A DNA stretch of 64,000 nucleotides from Thermocatellispora tengchongensis (lineage in GTDB: Bacteria; Actinomycetota; Actinomycetes; Streptosporangiales; Streptosporangiaceae), in assembly GCF_014202315.1 (NCBI RefSeq), contig NZ_JACHGN010000003.1, forward strand, positions 124,001 to 188,000. The letters run 5' to 3'. Below are positions 27,910 to 36,174 of the stretch, one piece after another (position 1 is the first letter of the stretch; every line of letters begins with the position of its first letter). The translations under genes were made by a program, and so were the position numbers. The notes under the pieces are model-generated. The model was not told where the DNA came from and ran no database searches. It worked only from the letters and a program-made list of their open reading frames with translations.

Positions 27910-28733
27910 CCTCCCGCCGCGCCTGGCTGAGCACCGCGATCGGCACGCTGCTGGCCGCGCTGTACGTCGTCCCCGTGTACTGGATGGTGGCGACGTCGCT
28001 GAAGCGTCCCGGCGACATCTTCGCCAGCCCGCCGGACCTGGTGCCCTCACCGGTGTCGTTCGCCGCGTACGCCGACAGCGTTCTGACCCACGCCGGAGTG
28101 CTGCGCGGGCTGGCCAACAGCACCGTGATCGGGCTGGCCACGACCGTGCTCACGCTGGCGCTGGCCATGCCGGCGGCGTACGGGCTGGCGCGCTTCCGGC
28201 TGCGGTTCGTCAACGGCTTCCTGCTGCTGTTCCTCGTGGTACAGATGATTCCGGCGATCAACGTCGCGCTGCCCATGTTCGTCATCCTCAGCCACCTGGA
28301 CCTCGTGAACACCTACACCGGGCTGGTGCTCGCCAACTGCTCGCTGGCCCTGCCCCTCGCCGTGACCGTGCTGCGGCCCTACTTCCTGGCGGTGCCCGGC
28401 GAGGTGGTCGAGGCCGCTCGCGTGGACGGCTGCAACCAGTGGTCGGCCTTCGTACGCATCGCGCTGCCGGTGACGGTGCCGGGCATCGTCACGGTGGCCG
28501 TGGTGAGCTTCCTCGGCGCCTGGGGGGAGTTCGTCTTCGCGCTCGCCCTGACCACCAAGGACGAGATGCAGCCGATCAGCGTCGTCCTCGCCGGGCTGAC
28601 CAACGCGTTCGGCACCCGCTGGAACGACGTCATGGCGGTCTCCGCCGTGGTCGCGCTGCCCATCTTCCTGGCGTTCCTGTTCCTGCAGCGCTTCGTCGTC
28701 GGAGGCTTGACCGCCGGCGCGAGCAAGAGTTGA
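27906..28733 (+). CDS. Sugar ABC transporter permease, MalG/UgpE type
   Basis: 275-residue partner permease with six TM segments. EAA loop: VVEAARVDGCNQWSAFVRIALPV. The ATGA overlap with the upstream permease indicates coupled translation. No ATP-binding subunit follows; CUT1 importers in actinomycetes commonly share the multitask ATPase MsiK encoded elsewhere, and that is presumed here. Confidence 0.92.
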   Translation: MTSRRAWLSTAIGTLLAALYVVPVYWMVATSLKRPGDIFASPPDLVPSPVSFAAYADSVLTHAGVLRGLANSTVIGLATTVLTLALAMPAAYGLARFRLRFVNGFLLLFLVVQMIPAINVALPMFVILSHLDLVNTYTGLVLANCSLALPLAVTVLRPYFLAVPGEVVEAARVDGCNQWSAFVRIALPVTVPGIVTVAVVSFLGAWGEFVFALALTTKDEMQPISVVLAGLTNAFGTRWNDVMAVSAVVALPIFLAFLFLQRFVVGGLTAGASKS

Positions 28734-28757
28734 TTCCCGATCGAGAAGGGCTACTTG

Positions 28758-29690
28758 ATGCACCGTGTTCCCGAAGGCGCCGACCTGGAGATCTGGGCGG
28801 CCGTCACCACGCCGTTCGGCCCGGACGGCGAGCTCCGCCTGGACGCCGTCGGCGACCAGGCGGCGCACCTGCTCGCGGCGGGGGTGAACGGTGCCTTCGT
28901 CGGCGGCACGACAGGGGAGTTCCCCGCGCTGTCCACGGCCGAGCGGCTGGAACTCGCCGCCGCCTGGGCCGAGCGCCGGCCCGCGGCGCTCGGTCTCGGC
29001 GTCCACGTCGGGCACACGGTTCTCAGCGAGGCGCGTACGCTGGCGCGGCAGGCGGCCGGCCTGGGCGCCGACATGATCGCCGCGGTGGCGCCGTACTACG
29101 GCTCCGCCGCGCGGGTGGAGGCGGTCGTGGATCATCTGGCCCGGATCGCGGAGGAGGCGCCGGGCGTGCCCTTCTGCTACTACCACATACCGGGTATGAC
29201 GGGCCTGGACCTGCCGGCCTCCGCGGTGGTGACCGAGGCCGTCAAGCGGATCCCGACGTTCTCGGCGGTCAAGTTCACCGACGACGACCTGCTGGAGTTC
29301 GCCCGGACGAGGGAGGCCGCCCCCGGCGTGCGCGTCTACTTCGGCAAGGACGAGCTTCTCCCGGCGGCCCAGGCCATGGGCGCCCGTGCGGTCATCGGCA
29401 GCCTGTACAACTTTCTCGCCCCGCTGGCGCGGCGTGTCTTCCAGGCCGCGGCGGAGGGGCGCCTGGAGGAGGCGGCGCGGCTGCACCGGCCCTTCCGGGA
29501 GGTGGCCGAGACCGCCGGGCGGCATGGCGGCCTGGCGGTGGTGAAGGAGCTGGCGGGCCGGTTCGGCCCGTATGCCGGACGATGCCGCTCGCCCTGGGAC
29601 ACTTTGGGTACCGAAGGGCTGGCGGCGGTCGATCGCCTCATCCGCGATCTGGGCCCGATCGTGGCGGGGCGGGAAGAGGAGACGCGGTGA
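28758..29690 (+). CDS. N-acetylneuraminate-lyase-like aldolase (DHDPS/NAL superfamily)
   Basis: 310-residue (beta/alpha)8 class I aldolase. The Schiff-base lysine is K172 in AVKFTDDDLLEF and the catalytic Tyr is at 141-142 in CYYHIPGMTG; GGTTGEFPALS is the carboxylate-binding loop. YYHIP..TG and the KFTDxDL segment resemble N-acetylneuraminate lyases more than dihydrodipicolinate synthases (YN.P) or keto-deoxy-gluconate aldolases. Expected reaction: cleavage of a sialic acid or related nonulosonic acid to pyruvate and an aldose. Substrate (Neu5Ac, Kdn, other) is inferred. GAGAAGGG precedes ATG 28758; TTG 28755 is an alternative start. Confidence 0.8.
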   Translation: MHRVPEGADLEIWAAVTTPFGPDGELRLDAVGDQAAHLLAAGVNGAFVGGTTGEFPALSTAERLELAAAWAERRPAALGLGVHVGHTVLSEARTLARQAAGLGADMIAAVAPYYGSAARVEAVVDHLARIAEEAPGVPFCYYHIPGMTGLDLPASAVVTEAVKRIPTFSAVKFTDDDLLEFARTREAAPGVRVYFGKDELLPAAQAMGARAVIGSLYNFLAPLARRVFQAAAEGRLEEAARLHRPFREVAETAGRHGGLAVVKELAGRFGPYAGRCRSPWDTLGTEGLAAVDRLIRDLGPIVAGREEETR

Positions 29691-30412
29691 GCAAGTCACC
29701 GATCTACCGGCAGGCGCAGGCGCGGCTGAAGGAGTACATCCAAACCCACCGGATGCGTCCGGGTGACCGGCTGCCGCCGGAGGCCGCGCTCGCCGAGGAA
29801 CTGGGCGTCAGCAGGCTGTCGCTGCGCGAGGCGACCAGGAGCCTGCAGACGCTGGGGGTCATCGAGGCACGGCACGGCAACGGGCTGTTCGTCTCCTCCT
29901 TCTCCTTCCGGCCGATCATCGAGCAGCTTCCGTACGGTCTGGCCGACACCGGCGCGCGATTCGGCGAGATCCTGGTGGCCCGCGAAGCCATGGAGGTCGG
30001 TCTGATGGCGTTCGCGGCCAAGCTGTCCAGCGGTCCCGAACTGGCCGAGTGCGAGCGGCTGGCCGAGCTGATGGGGGAGCGGGAGGCCGCCGGGCTGCCC
30101 TGCCCGGACCTGGACAAGGAGTTCCACCTCCAGCTCTACCGCGGGCTGGGCAACACGCTGGTCGATCAGGTGATCGAGACCTTCTGGGAGCTGTTCGCCC
30201 GGCTCGGCCCCAACGCCGTGGCGCCGGGCGAGCGGCGTCTCGCCCCCGTCCATCTGGCGATCGTCCGCGCGCTGCGCAAGGGCGACGCCGAGCTCGCGGC
30301 GGCCGAGATGCGCGCCCACTTCGACGACGTACGGGCGCGCACCGCGGCCATCGAGGAGACCGCGCCCTCCGCCGGTGACGACGGAAACCGGGGCGGCGGT
30401 GGACGTACATGA
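29687..30412 (+). CDS. GntR-family regulator, FadR/FCD subfamily
   Basis: 241-residue regulator with an N-terminal winged helix (about 1-72, RPGDRLPPEAALAEELGVSRLSLREATRSLQTLGVIEARHG) and a C-terminal all-helical FCD ligand-binding domain (EFHLQLYRGLGN, HLAIVRALRKGD, HF). FCD proteins usually release DNA on binding a sugar acid or other carboxylate, consistent with sensing a nonulosonic acid or its product. The GTG overlaps the aldolase stop and the stop overlaps the GH36 start, so it is inside the operon it probably represses through the 25645-25658 palindrome. Confidence 0.9.
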   Translation: MSKSPIYRQAQARLKEYIQTHRMRPGDRLPPEAALAEELGVSRLSLREATRSLQTLGVIEARHGNGLFVSSFSFRPIIEQLPYGLADTGARFGEILVAREAMEVGLMAFAAKLSSGPELAECERLAELMGEREAAGLPCPDLDKEFHLQLYRGLGNTLVDQVIETFWELFARLGPNAVAPGERRLAPVHLAIVRALRKGDAELAAAEMRAHFDDVRARTAAIEETAPSAGDDGNRGGGGRT

Positions 30413-32535
30413 CCGAGCCGCTGATCCTGCGCGCCGACGGCACCGCCCTCGTGCTCGACCCCGATGGGCCCGGCCTGCCCCGCGTCCTGCACTGGGGTCC
30501 GGCGCTCGGCCCGCTCGACGGGGTGACGACCGAGGCGCTGGCCGCCGCCTGGCGGCCCGCCCGGCTGGGCTCCTCCCCGCCGCTGCCGCCGGTGCTGTCG
30601 CTGCTGCCGGGCGAGCACGAGGGCTGGCAGGGCCGGCCCGGCGTCGCCGGGCACCGCGACGGCCGGATGCCGCACCTGCGGCTCCTCAGGACGGGCGGGA
30701 TCGAGACGGACCCCGCGGCGGGAAGCGTGCTGATCCGCGCCGAGGACGCCGAGGCGGGCGTCGCGACGGTGACCGAGCTGCGCCTGGAGCCGCAAGGCGT
30801 GGTGCGGCTGCGGCACACCCTGACCAACCTCGGCGAGGAGCCGTGGACGGCGGTCGCCCCGCTGACGCTGCTGCCGGTGCCCGACCACGCCGGTGAGCTG
30901 ATGGACTGGACGGGACGCTGGGGCCGCGAGCGCCATCCCCAGCGCTCGCCGTTCCACCAGGGCATCCGCTCCCTGGAGTCGCGCCGGGGCCGCACCGGGC
31001 ACGGCGCCACCGGCCTGCTGGTCGCGGGCACGCCCGGTTTCGGATTCCGGCACGGGGAGGTGTGGGCGGTCCACCTCGCCTGGAGCGGCAACCACCAGCA
31101 CTACGCCGAACGGCTCGCCGAGGGCTGGTCGGTGATCGGCGCCGGCGAACTGCTCGCGCCCGGTGAGGTGCGGCTGGCCCCGGGCGAGAGCTACGAGTCT
31201 CCGTGGGCCTTCTTCGTCTACTCCGAGCACGGCCTGGACGGCGCGAGCGCCCGGCTGCACCGCTGGCTGCGCGCCCGTCCCGGCCACCCCCGCTCACCCC
31301 GCCCGGTGGTGCTCAACACCTGGGAGGCCGTCTACTTCGACCAGCGGCCCGACCATCTGCTCTCGCTGGCCGAGCGGGCCGCGCACATCGGGGTGGAGCG
31401 GTTCGTCCTGGACGACGGCTGGTTCCGGGGCCGCCGCGACGACTCCGCCGGTCTGGGCGACTGGTACGTCGCCGAGGACGTGTGGCCCAAGGGCCTGCAC
31501 CCGCTGGCCGACCGCGTACGCGAACTGGGCATGCAGTTCGGGCTCTGGGTCGAGCCCGAGATGGTGAACCTCGACTCCGACCTGGCCCGCGCACACCCCG
31601 AATGGCTGCTCGCCGCCCCCGGCCGGACCCCGCGTGAGTGGCGGCGCCAGCACACGCTCGACCTGGCCGTCCCCGAGGCCTTCGCCCACATCCTCGACCG
31701 GTTGGACGCGCTGGTCACCGAGTACCGCATCGACTACCTGAAGTGGGATCACAACCGCGACCTGCTGGAGGCGGTCCACGACGGCGGCGCGGGGGTCCGC
31801 GAGCAGACACTGGCGGTATACCGCCTGCTCGACCGGCTCCGCGAACGGCATCCGCGCCTGGAGATCGAGTCGTGCTCCTCCGGCGGCGCGCGCATCGATC
31901 TGGGGATACTCGCCCGCTCCGACCGGGTGTGGGCCTCCGACACCAACGACCCGCTGGACCGCCAGGACATCCAACGGTGGCTTTCGGTCCTGGTGCCGCC
32001 CGAGCTCATCGGCTCGCATGTCGGGCCGCCGGTCGCGCACGTCACCGGTCGCGCCGCCGGCCTTCCGTTCCGGGCGGCCACCGCGCTGTTCTGCCACGCG
32101 GGCCTGGAATGGGACCTCACCACCTGCGACCCCGCCGAACTCGACTACCTGCGCCTGTGGCTCGCCGAGTACAAGCGGCTGCGCCCGCTGCTGCACACCG
32201 GGGAGGTCGTCAGAATCGATCCCGGGCACCGGCCGGAACTCCTGGTGCACGGGGTGGTCGCGGCCGACCGCTCCCACGCCCTGTTCGCCGGCGTCACCAC
32301 CGCCACGTCCCCGTACGTCGCCCCGCCGCGGCTGCGCCTGGCCGGGCTCGACGAGCACGCCGTCTACGACGTCACCCCCCTGACCCGCCTGACCGCCCCC
32401 GACCGCCGCTTCCGGCAGCCCTCCTGGGCGGACGGCGGCACCACGCTGCCCGGAGCGCTGCTGATGCGCGCGGGGCTCGCCGCGCCGCTGCTGAACCCCT
32501 CCCAGGCGATGCTCGTCGAACTGCGCGCCCGCTGA
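30409..32535 (+). CDS. GH36 alpha-galactosidase
   Basis: 708-residue retaining glycoside hydrolase. An N-terminal beta-supersandwich (1-300) precedes the TIM barrel; nucleophile D447 is in YLKWDHNRD and acid/base D511 in WASDTNDPLDRQDIQRW; ERFVLDDGWFRGRRDD and CSSGGARIDLGIL are family motifs. It hydrolyses terminal alpha-1,6- or other alpha-galactosides. There is no signal peptide, so it should act in the cytoplasm on imported oligosaccharide. ATGA overlap with the regulator gene. Confidence 0.94.
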   Translation: MTEPLILRADGTALVLDPDGPGLPRVLHWGPALGPLDGVTTEALAAAWRPARLGSSPPLPPVLSLLPGEHEGWQGRPGVAGHRDGRMPHLRLLRTGGIETDPAAGSVLIRAEDAEAGVATVTELRLEPQGVVRLRHTLTNLGEEPWTAVAPLTLLPVPDHAGELMDWTGRWGRERHPQRSPFHQGIRSLESRRGRTGHGATGLLVAGTPGFGFRHGEVWAVHLAWSGNHQHYAERLAEGWSVIGAGELLAPGEVRLAPGESYESPWAFFVYSEHGLDGASARLHRWLRARPGHPRSPRPVVLNTWEAVYFDQRPDHLLSLAERAAHIGVERFVLDDGWFRGRRDDSAGLGDWYVAEDVWPKGLHPLADRVRELGMQFGLWVEPEMVNLDSDLARAHPEWLLAAPGRTPREWRRQHTLDLAVPEAFAHILDRLDALVTEYRIDYLKWDHNRDLLEAVHDGGAGVREQTLAVYRLLDRLRERHPRLEIESCSSGGARIDLGILARSDRVWASDTNDPLDRQDIQRWLSVLVPPELIGSHVGPPVAHVTGRAAGLPFRAATALFCHAGLEWDLTTCDPAELDYLRLWLAEYKRLRPLLHTGEVVRIDPGHRPELLVHGVVAADRSHALFAGVTTATSPYVAPPRLRLAGLDEHAVYDVTPLTRLTAPDRRFRQPSWADGGTTLPGALLMRAGLAAPLLNPSQAMLVELRAR

Positions 32536-32585
32536 GCGGCCCGCACGCCTCCCCTTCACCACGCACCACCATGTAAGGAGCCGTC

Positions 32586-34430
32586 ATGACCCATGCCTCG
32601 ATTCCCCCGATGTCGAGGAGAAGGCTGCTGGGATACGCCGGCGCCGGAGCCACCGGCGCGTACCTTCTCGGCGCGGTGCCCGCCCCCGCGCACGCCGACA
32701 CCGGCCAGGCGGAGACGGCACGGACGGGCACCGCCCTCCAGGTGGCCAGCGCCGCCGCCGTCGCCGGGCAGCACGTGCCCGCCAAGCACACGGCGCTGCG
32801 CACCGACGGGTACGCCGAGCCGGGCGACGGAGGCGGCGCGCTTTACCGGCGGCTGCCCGCCGCGCCCGCCACGCCGGACCGGTGGCATCTGAAGTCGGCC
32901 GACGGCGCCTGGTGGGAGATCGCCGACGACGTGGTGTCGGTGCGGGCGCTGGGCGCCAAGGGCGACTACGACGAGGAGAGCGGCACCGGCTCCGATGACA
33001 CCGAGGCGCTGCTCGCGGCCGCCCGACTGAACCGGGTCATCTACGTGCCGGGCACCGACAAGACCTACCGGTGCACCCAGCAGATCACCCTGCTGAACGA
33101 CGGAACGACCTGGTACGGCGACGGCTACCGTTCGAAGATCACCCTGTTCTCCGTCGCGAGCGGGGCCGGCGCCCTGATCGGCATCCGGGGCGACGCGCCC
33201 ACCACGGCCGACGGCCCGCCGGCGCGCACGGTTCGCGGCGTACGGGTCTCGGGACTGCACCTGGACACTCGCGACAGCAAGAACAACAACGGCCTCGGCG
33301 GCTCCTTCCTGGCCGATGTCCAGGTCGACGACATGTACTTCTCCCGCATCGGCCGCAAGGCGCTGACGTTCCAGTACCACTGCCGCAACGTGCGATGCCG
33401 GGACATCACGATCTACAGCACGGCGACGGAGCCCGGCTCGACGTTCTCGGCGATCAGCGTGGAGGGCCAGACGGCGGGAGTGGACCTCAGCTACTACCCC
33501 GGCGGCGTCAAGAGCACCGCCGACCTGCAGGGCGCCGACATGGCCGATATCCGCTTCACCCGGGTGCACTGCGCCGCCACCGGCTATAACGGCATCGTGG
33601 TGTCCAACGCGTACCGGGTCTCCTTCGACGACATCGACTTCGGTGACACCTCCGGGGCCGGCTCCTTCGTGATCTTCACCCGGCTGGTGCGCGACAGCCA
33701 TGTGCGCGGCATTCGCGGCGGCGACACCCGGCGTCGCATGATCTTCTTCGACGCCAACGTGCGGAACTGCTCGGTGCGCGACTTCCACTTCGGCGCCACG
33801 CTGGGGACCGGCGGTGACGGCCGGGCCATTCACTGCGCCGGGCCGTCGAACCTGTTCGCCGACGGCTCGTTCGCGCACCGCAACGCCGCGACGCAGGAGG
33901 CCGTCCTCGTCACCGGCGCCGCCGTCACCCTGCGCGGGCTGGAGGTGCGCGAGTGCGCGTCCGCGTTCGTGCTCAACGGCCCGCCGGCGGCCGAGGGACT
34001 GACCCTCACCGACTCGCGCTTCACCACCGCGGGCGCTGCGGCCTTCCGGGTGAAGGGCCCCAGGACCGTCATCCGCGACAACCGGTTCGACGTGGCCGGC
34101 GCGCCCTTCGCCGGACGCTTCGAAGGGCCGGACAACCAGTGCGTCGGCAACACCGTGGCCGGCACCGGTGACCGGCGCCTGATCGTCACCGCAGGCGCTT
34201 CCGCGCTGATCGCCCTGAACACCTTCGGCCAGGGCTCGAAGATCAGCTTCGAGGGCGGCACGCTGTACGCCGGTGCCTGCTTCGGCAACACCGGCCTGGA
34301 CGGCATCGCGCCCAACCACCTGCCCATGGGCGGCGGAGCGCTGCACGTGGACGGCTCCGGCCGGCTGCGCGTCAAGACCGGCCCGTTCACCTCCGATACC
34401 GACGGGGTCGTGGTCGGCAGCCAGACCTGA
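32586..34430 (+). CDS. Tat-exported right-handed beta-helix protein (pectate-lyase/tailspike-like)
   Basis: 614 residues. N-terminal signal with SRRRLLGYAGAGATGAYLLG and an AHA cleavage site, a likely Tat signal. The mature part starts with a segment like pectate-lyase-superfamily N-termini (VSVRALGAKGDYDEESGTGSDDTEALLAAA) then parallel beta-helix coils (VRGVRVSGLHLDTRD, VRCRDITIYS, VSFDDIDFGD, LRGLEVRECAS). This fold occurs in polysaccharide lyases, glycosidases and phage tailspikes. Catalytic residues are not identified. As the only secreted enzyme of the operon it is the natural candidate for depolymerising the glycan outside. AAGGAG lies 7 bases before the ATG. Confidence 0.8.
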   Translation: MTHASIPPMSRRRLLGYAGAGATGAYLLGAVPAPAHADTGQAETARTGTALQVASAAAVAGQHVPAKHTALRTDGYAEPGDGGGALYRRLPAAPATPDRWHLKSADGAWWEIADDVVSVRALGAKGDYDEESGTGSDDTEALLAAARLNRVIYVPGTDKTYRCTQQITLLNDGTTWYGDGYRSKITLFSVASGAGALIGIRGDAPTTADGPPARTVRGVRVSGLHLDTRDSKNNNGLGGSFLADVQVDDMYFSRIGRKALTFQYHCRNVRCRDITIYSTATEPGSTFSAISVEGQTAGVDLSYYPGGVKSTADLQGADMADIRFTRVHCAATGYNGIVVSNAYRVSFDDIDFGDTSGAGSFVIFTRLVRDSHVRGIRGGDTRRRMIFFDANVRNCSVRDFHFGATLGTGGDGRAIHCAGPSNLFADGSFAHRNAATQEAVLVTGAAVTLRGLEVRECASAFVLNGPPAAEGLTLTDSRFTTAGAAAFRVKGPRTVIRDNRFDVAGAPFAGRFEGPDNQCVGNTVAGTGDRRLIVTAGASALIALNTFGQGSKISFEGGTLYAGACFGNTGLDGIAPNHLPMGGGALHVDGSGRLRVKTGPFTSDTDGVVVGSQT

Positions 34431-34446
34431 CCACCCCGCTCACCTG

Positions 34447-34474
34447 CCCCGCCGCGGACGGCTCCGCGGCGGGG
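34447..34474. terminator. Strong GC hairpin ending the carbohydrate operon
   Basis: CCCCGCCGCGGA, loop CGGC, TCCGCGGCGGGG: a perfect 12-bp stem 16 bases after the beta-helix gene stop and between convergent genes. No U-tract, as usual in actinomycetes; it may serve both strands. Confidence 0.7.
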
Positions 34475-34513
34475 CGCCGGCAGCGCGCCCCGCAGAAGAA
34501 GGGCTCCTTCGCG

Positions 34514-35227
34514 TCATCGCTTGAGGCCGCGGCTGGTGTCCAGGGCGAGGAGGGTGAGCCAGGCCCAGCCGATGGTGACGGCGGTGCGCTGGAAGAGGCC
34601 GCCCAGGGCGACCAGGTCGGGGTGCTGCTGGAAACCCATGGTGGACAGGACGAACGTGGTCACGAAGGCCGCGGCGGCGAGCACCGAGAAGACGGCCCAG
34701 GCGGGGCGGCGGTGGGCGGCGAAGCGGACGGCGAGGACCACGGGGGCGGCGGCGATGGCGGCGAAGCCGGGGACGGAGAACGCGTCGTGCAGGAAGGCCG
34801 GGACGCCGCTGTAGTGCACCAAGAGGCCGGGGGTGCCCGGCGGGTAGCCGCTGACGGGGTCGGTGGTGAAGACGCCGGCGCCGAGCAGGCTGATCGCCCA
34901 GATTCCGATCAGGAGTGGGCCCCAGACGGAGCCGCGGGCCGGGCCGGGGGCGGTGCGGAGGGCGCGGCGCAGGCCGATGGCCAGGGCCAGCGTGAGCACG
35001 CCGGCGACGAGGAAGTTGGCGGTCTGCACCCAGCCGTGCTCGCCCAGGGCCAGCGAGCTGACGGGGTGGCGCAGGGGGTCGTAGTGGGGGCGGATGGCGC
35101 CGGCGACGAGGAATGTGGCCACGAAGAGCGGGCCGGCCACGGCGCCGGCGATGAGCAGGCGTCTGGTCCCGTTCGGGTGGTTGCGAGGGGCGGCCGGGGG
35201 AGTGGTCGCGAGCAGAGTCCGAGTCAT
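34514..35227 (-). CDS. DUF998 family membrane protein
   Basis: 237-residue protein with six TM segments. Features of the DUF998 family are LLIAGAVAGPLFVATFLVAGAIRPHYDPLRHPVSSLALG and GLLVHYSGVPAFLHD. Function unknown; the family is frequent in actinomycetes beside transcription regulators. ATG 35227 is nearly at the predicted transcription start. The promoter is covered by two 16-bp palindromes, so expression should be tightly controlled. Confidence 0.85.
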   Translation of the reverse strand: MTRTLLATTPPAAPRNHPNGTRRLLIAGAVAGPLFVATFLVAGAIRPHYDPLRHPVSSLALGEHGWVQTANFLVAGVLTLALAIGLRRALRTAPGPARGSVWGPLLIGIWAISLLGAGVFTTDPVSGYPPGTPGLLVHYSGVPAFLHDAFSVPGFAAIAAAPVVLAVRFAAHRRPAWAVFSVLAAAAFVTTFVLSTMGFQQHPDLVALGGLFQRTAVTIGWAWLTLLALDTSRGLKR

Positions 35228-35230
35228 GGC

Positions 35231-35274
35231 GTCAACCTAGATTGACGCTCGGCCATGTGTCAACCCTAGTTGAC
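35231..35274 (-). promoter_or_regulatory. Promoter with two palindromic operators upstream of the DUF998 gene
   Basis: Two 16-bp near-identical palindromes, GTCAACCTAGATTGAC (35231-35246) and GTCAACCCTAGTTGAC (35259-35274), are centred 28 bp apart. On the minus strand the upstream one supplies TTGACA and the downstream one overlaps a TAGGTT-like -10 region after 17-18 bases. A dimeric MarR- or TetR-type repressor bound to both would cover the promoter. The regulator is not encoded next door. Confidence 0.65.
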
Positions 35275-35860
35275 GCCTGCCTGTCGCGCTGTGGCCTGCC
35301 ATGTGGTGAGGTTCAGCCTGACGTACTGGGACTGGGCCTCCGGAGGGCTCCTGTCGGCGACCTCCAGCAGGTGCACCAGCCCGCCCTCGGAGTCGGTGAC
35401 GCAAATGGACCTGCCTTTGGGCCGCCGCTCGGCCTTCCCTGTGCCGGGGTATTGCGGGTTGGTGATGTACCGCTGCGCAAGGCCATGGTTTATGGGGCCA
35501 TGACCATGGTCTCGGCGTATTTCCTGGCCCGTACGGGACGGTCGGTGAGGTCGATCCCTTGACCGGCGGCCACGACGATGCCCTTTTCCCGGTATATCGG
35601 AGCGGGCTGTGAGGATCTGCCGGAAGGCGGTGAATCCGCAGGCCGGGTCACGAGGGCGTCGCCGGGGGGGCGGGGGTTTCGATCGGTCAGATGGGTGACG
35701 ATGGTCCTGGTCAGGACCGTGACGACGGCGCCGGCCGTCGCGCCGGCGATGGTTTTGCCCCACCCGGGGTCGCGCCGCGGGCGCCGCCGCCGGGTCTGGT
35801 GAAAACGGGGTCCATGTCAGAGCCGTACGCCATGCCGCCCTTTCTGTCAGGGAATACCGC
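35266..35860 (-). pseudogene. Decayed gene of unknown function, at least one frameshift
   Basis: Two minus-strand frames read like one broken protein. One covers about 35490-35790 (GWGKTIAGATAGAVVTVLTRTIV, then GIVVAAGQGIDLTDRPVRA, ending ETMVMAP) and has no start codon. The other covers 35266-35500 (YITNPQYPGTGKAERRPKG, CVTDSEGGLVHLLEV, ending TARQAGVN). They join at a one-base shift near 35495; another shift near 35800 would link to MDPVFTR. Family not recognised. Composition is less GC-biased than in neighbours. Confidence 0.35.
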
Positions 35861-36143
35861 GGCGTGCATCGCATGATATGGCGGGAATCGAAATTGGCGA
35901 CGGCGACTCCGCGGTCGCGTCGGAGTCAATTCGAAGCGGCCTCCATTTGAGGTGAGCGGTACCACCCCGTGCCGGAAGCATCGTGGACGGTGTGCCAGGG
36001 AATGCCGTCCGGCGCGCTCGCGGCACGGCCATGCGGCCGGCCTCCCGTTTGCGGGCCGGTCGCGGCACCCGCCGGGTCGGCTGTGCGCCGCCTCGGTGGA
36101 ACCGGTGCCTGGGCCGGTTCCGCTTGTTCGGCTCAGGAGCTGA
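35275..36143. other. Non-coding or decayed interval before padR
   Basis: Apart from the decayed frames on the minus strand up to about 35860, bases 35861-36143 show no gene, repeat or hairpin that could be supported. GC is lower than in the flanks. Confidence 0.5.
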
Positions 36144-36166
36144 TATATATCGGTGGCCGATATATA
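36144..36166. promoter_or_regulatory. PadR-type operator overlapping the padR promoter
   Basis: TATATATCGG, TGG, CCGATATATA: perfect 10-bp inverted arms around a 3-bp centre, 8 bases before the padR start. The AT-rich palindrome fits an autoregulatory PadR site and would also hold the -10 region. Confidence 0.7.
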
Positions 36167-36174
36167 GTGAGGGC

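Noticed and set aside
34431-36174. Genomic island ends (tRNA or att repeats, integrase) around the accessory genes
   Set aside because: No tRNA, direct repeats or integrase were seen; only a GC dip and a decayed frame.
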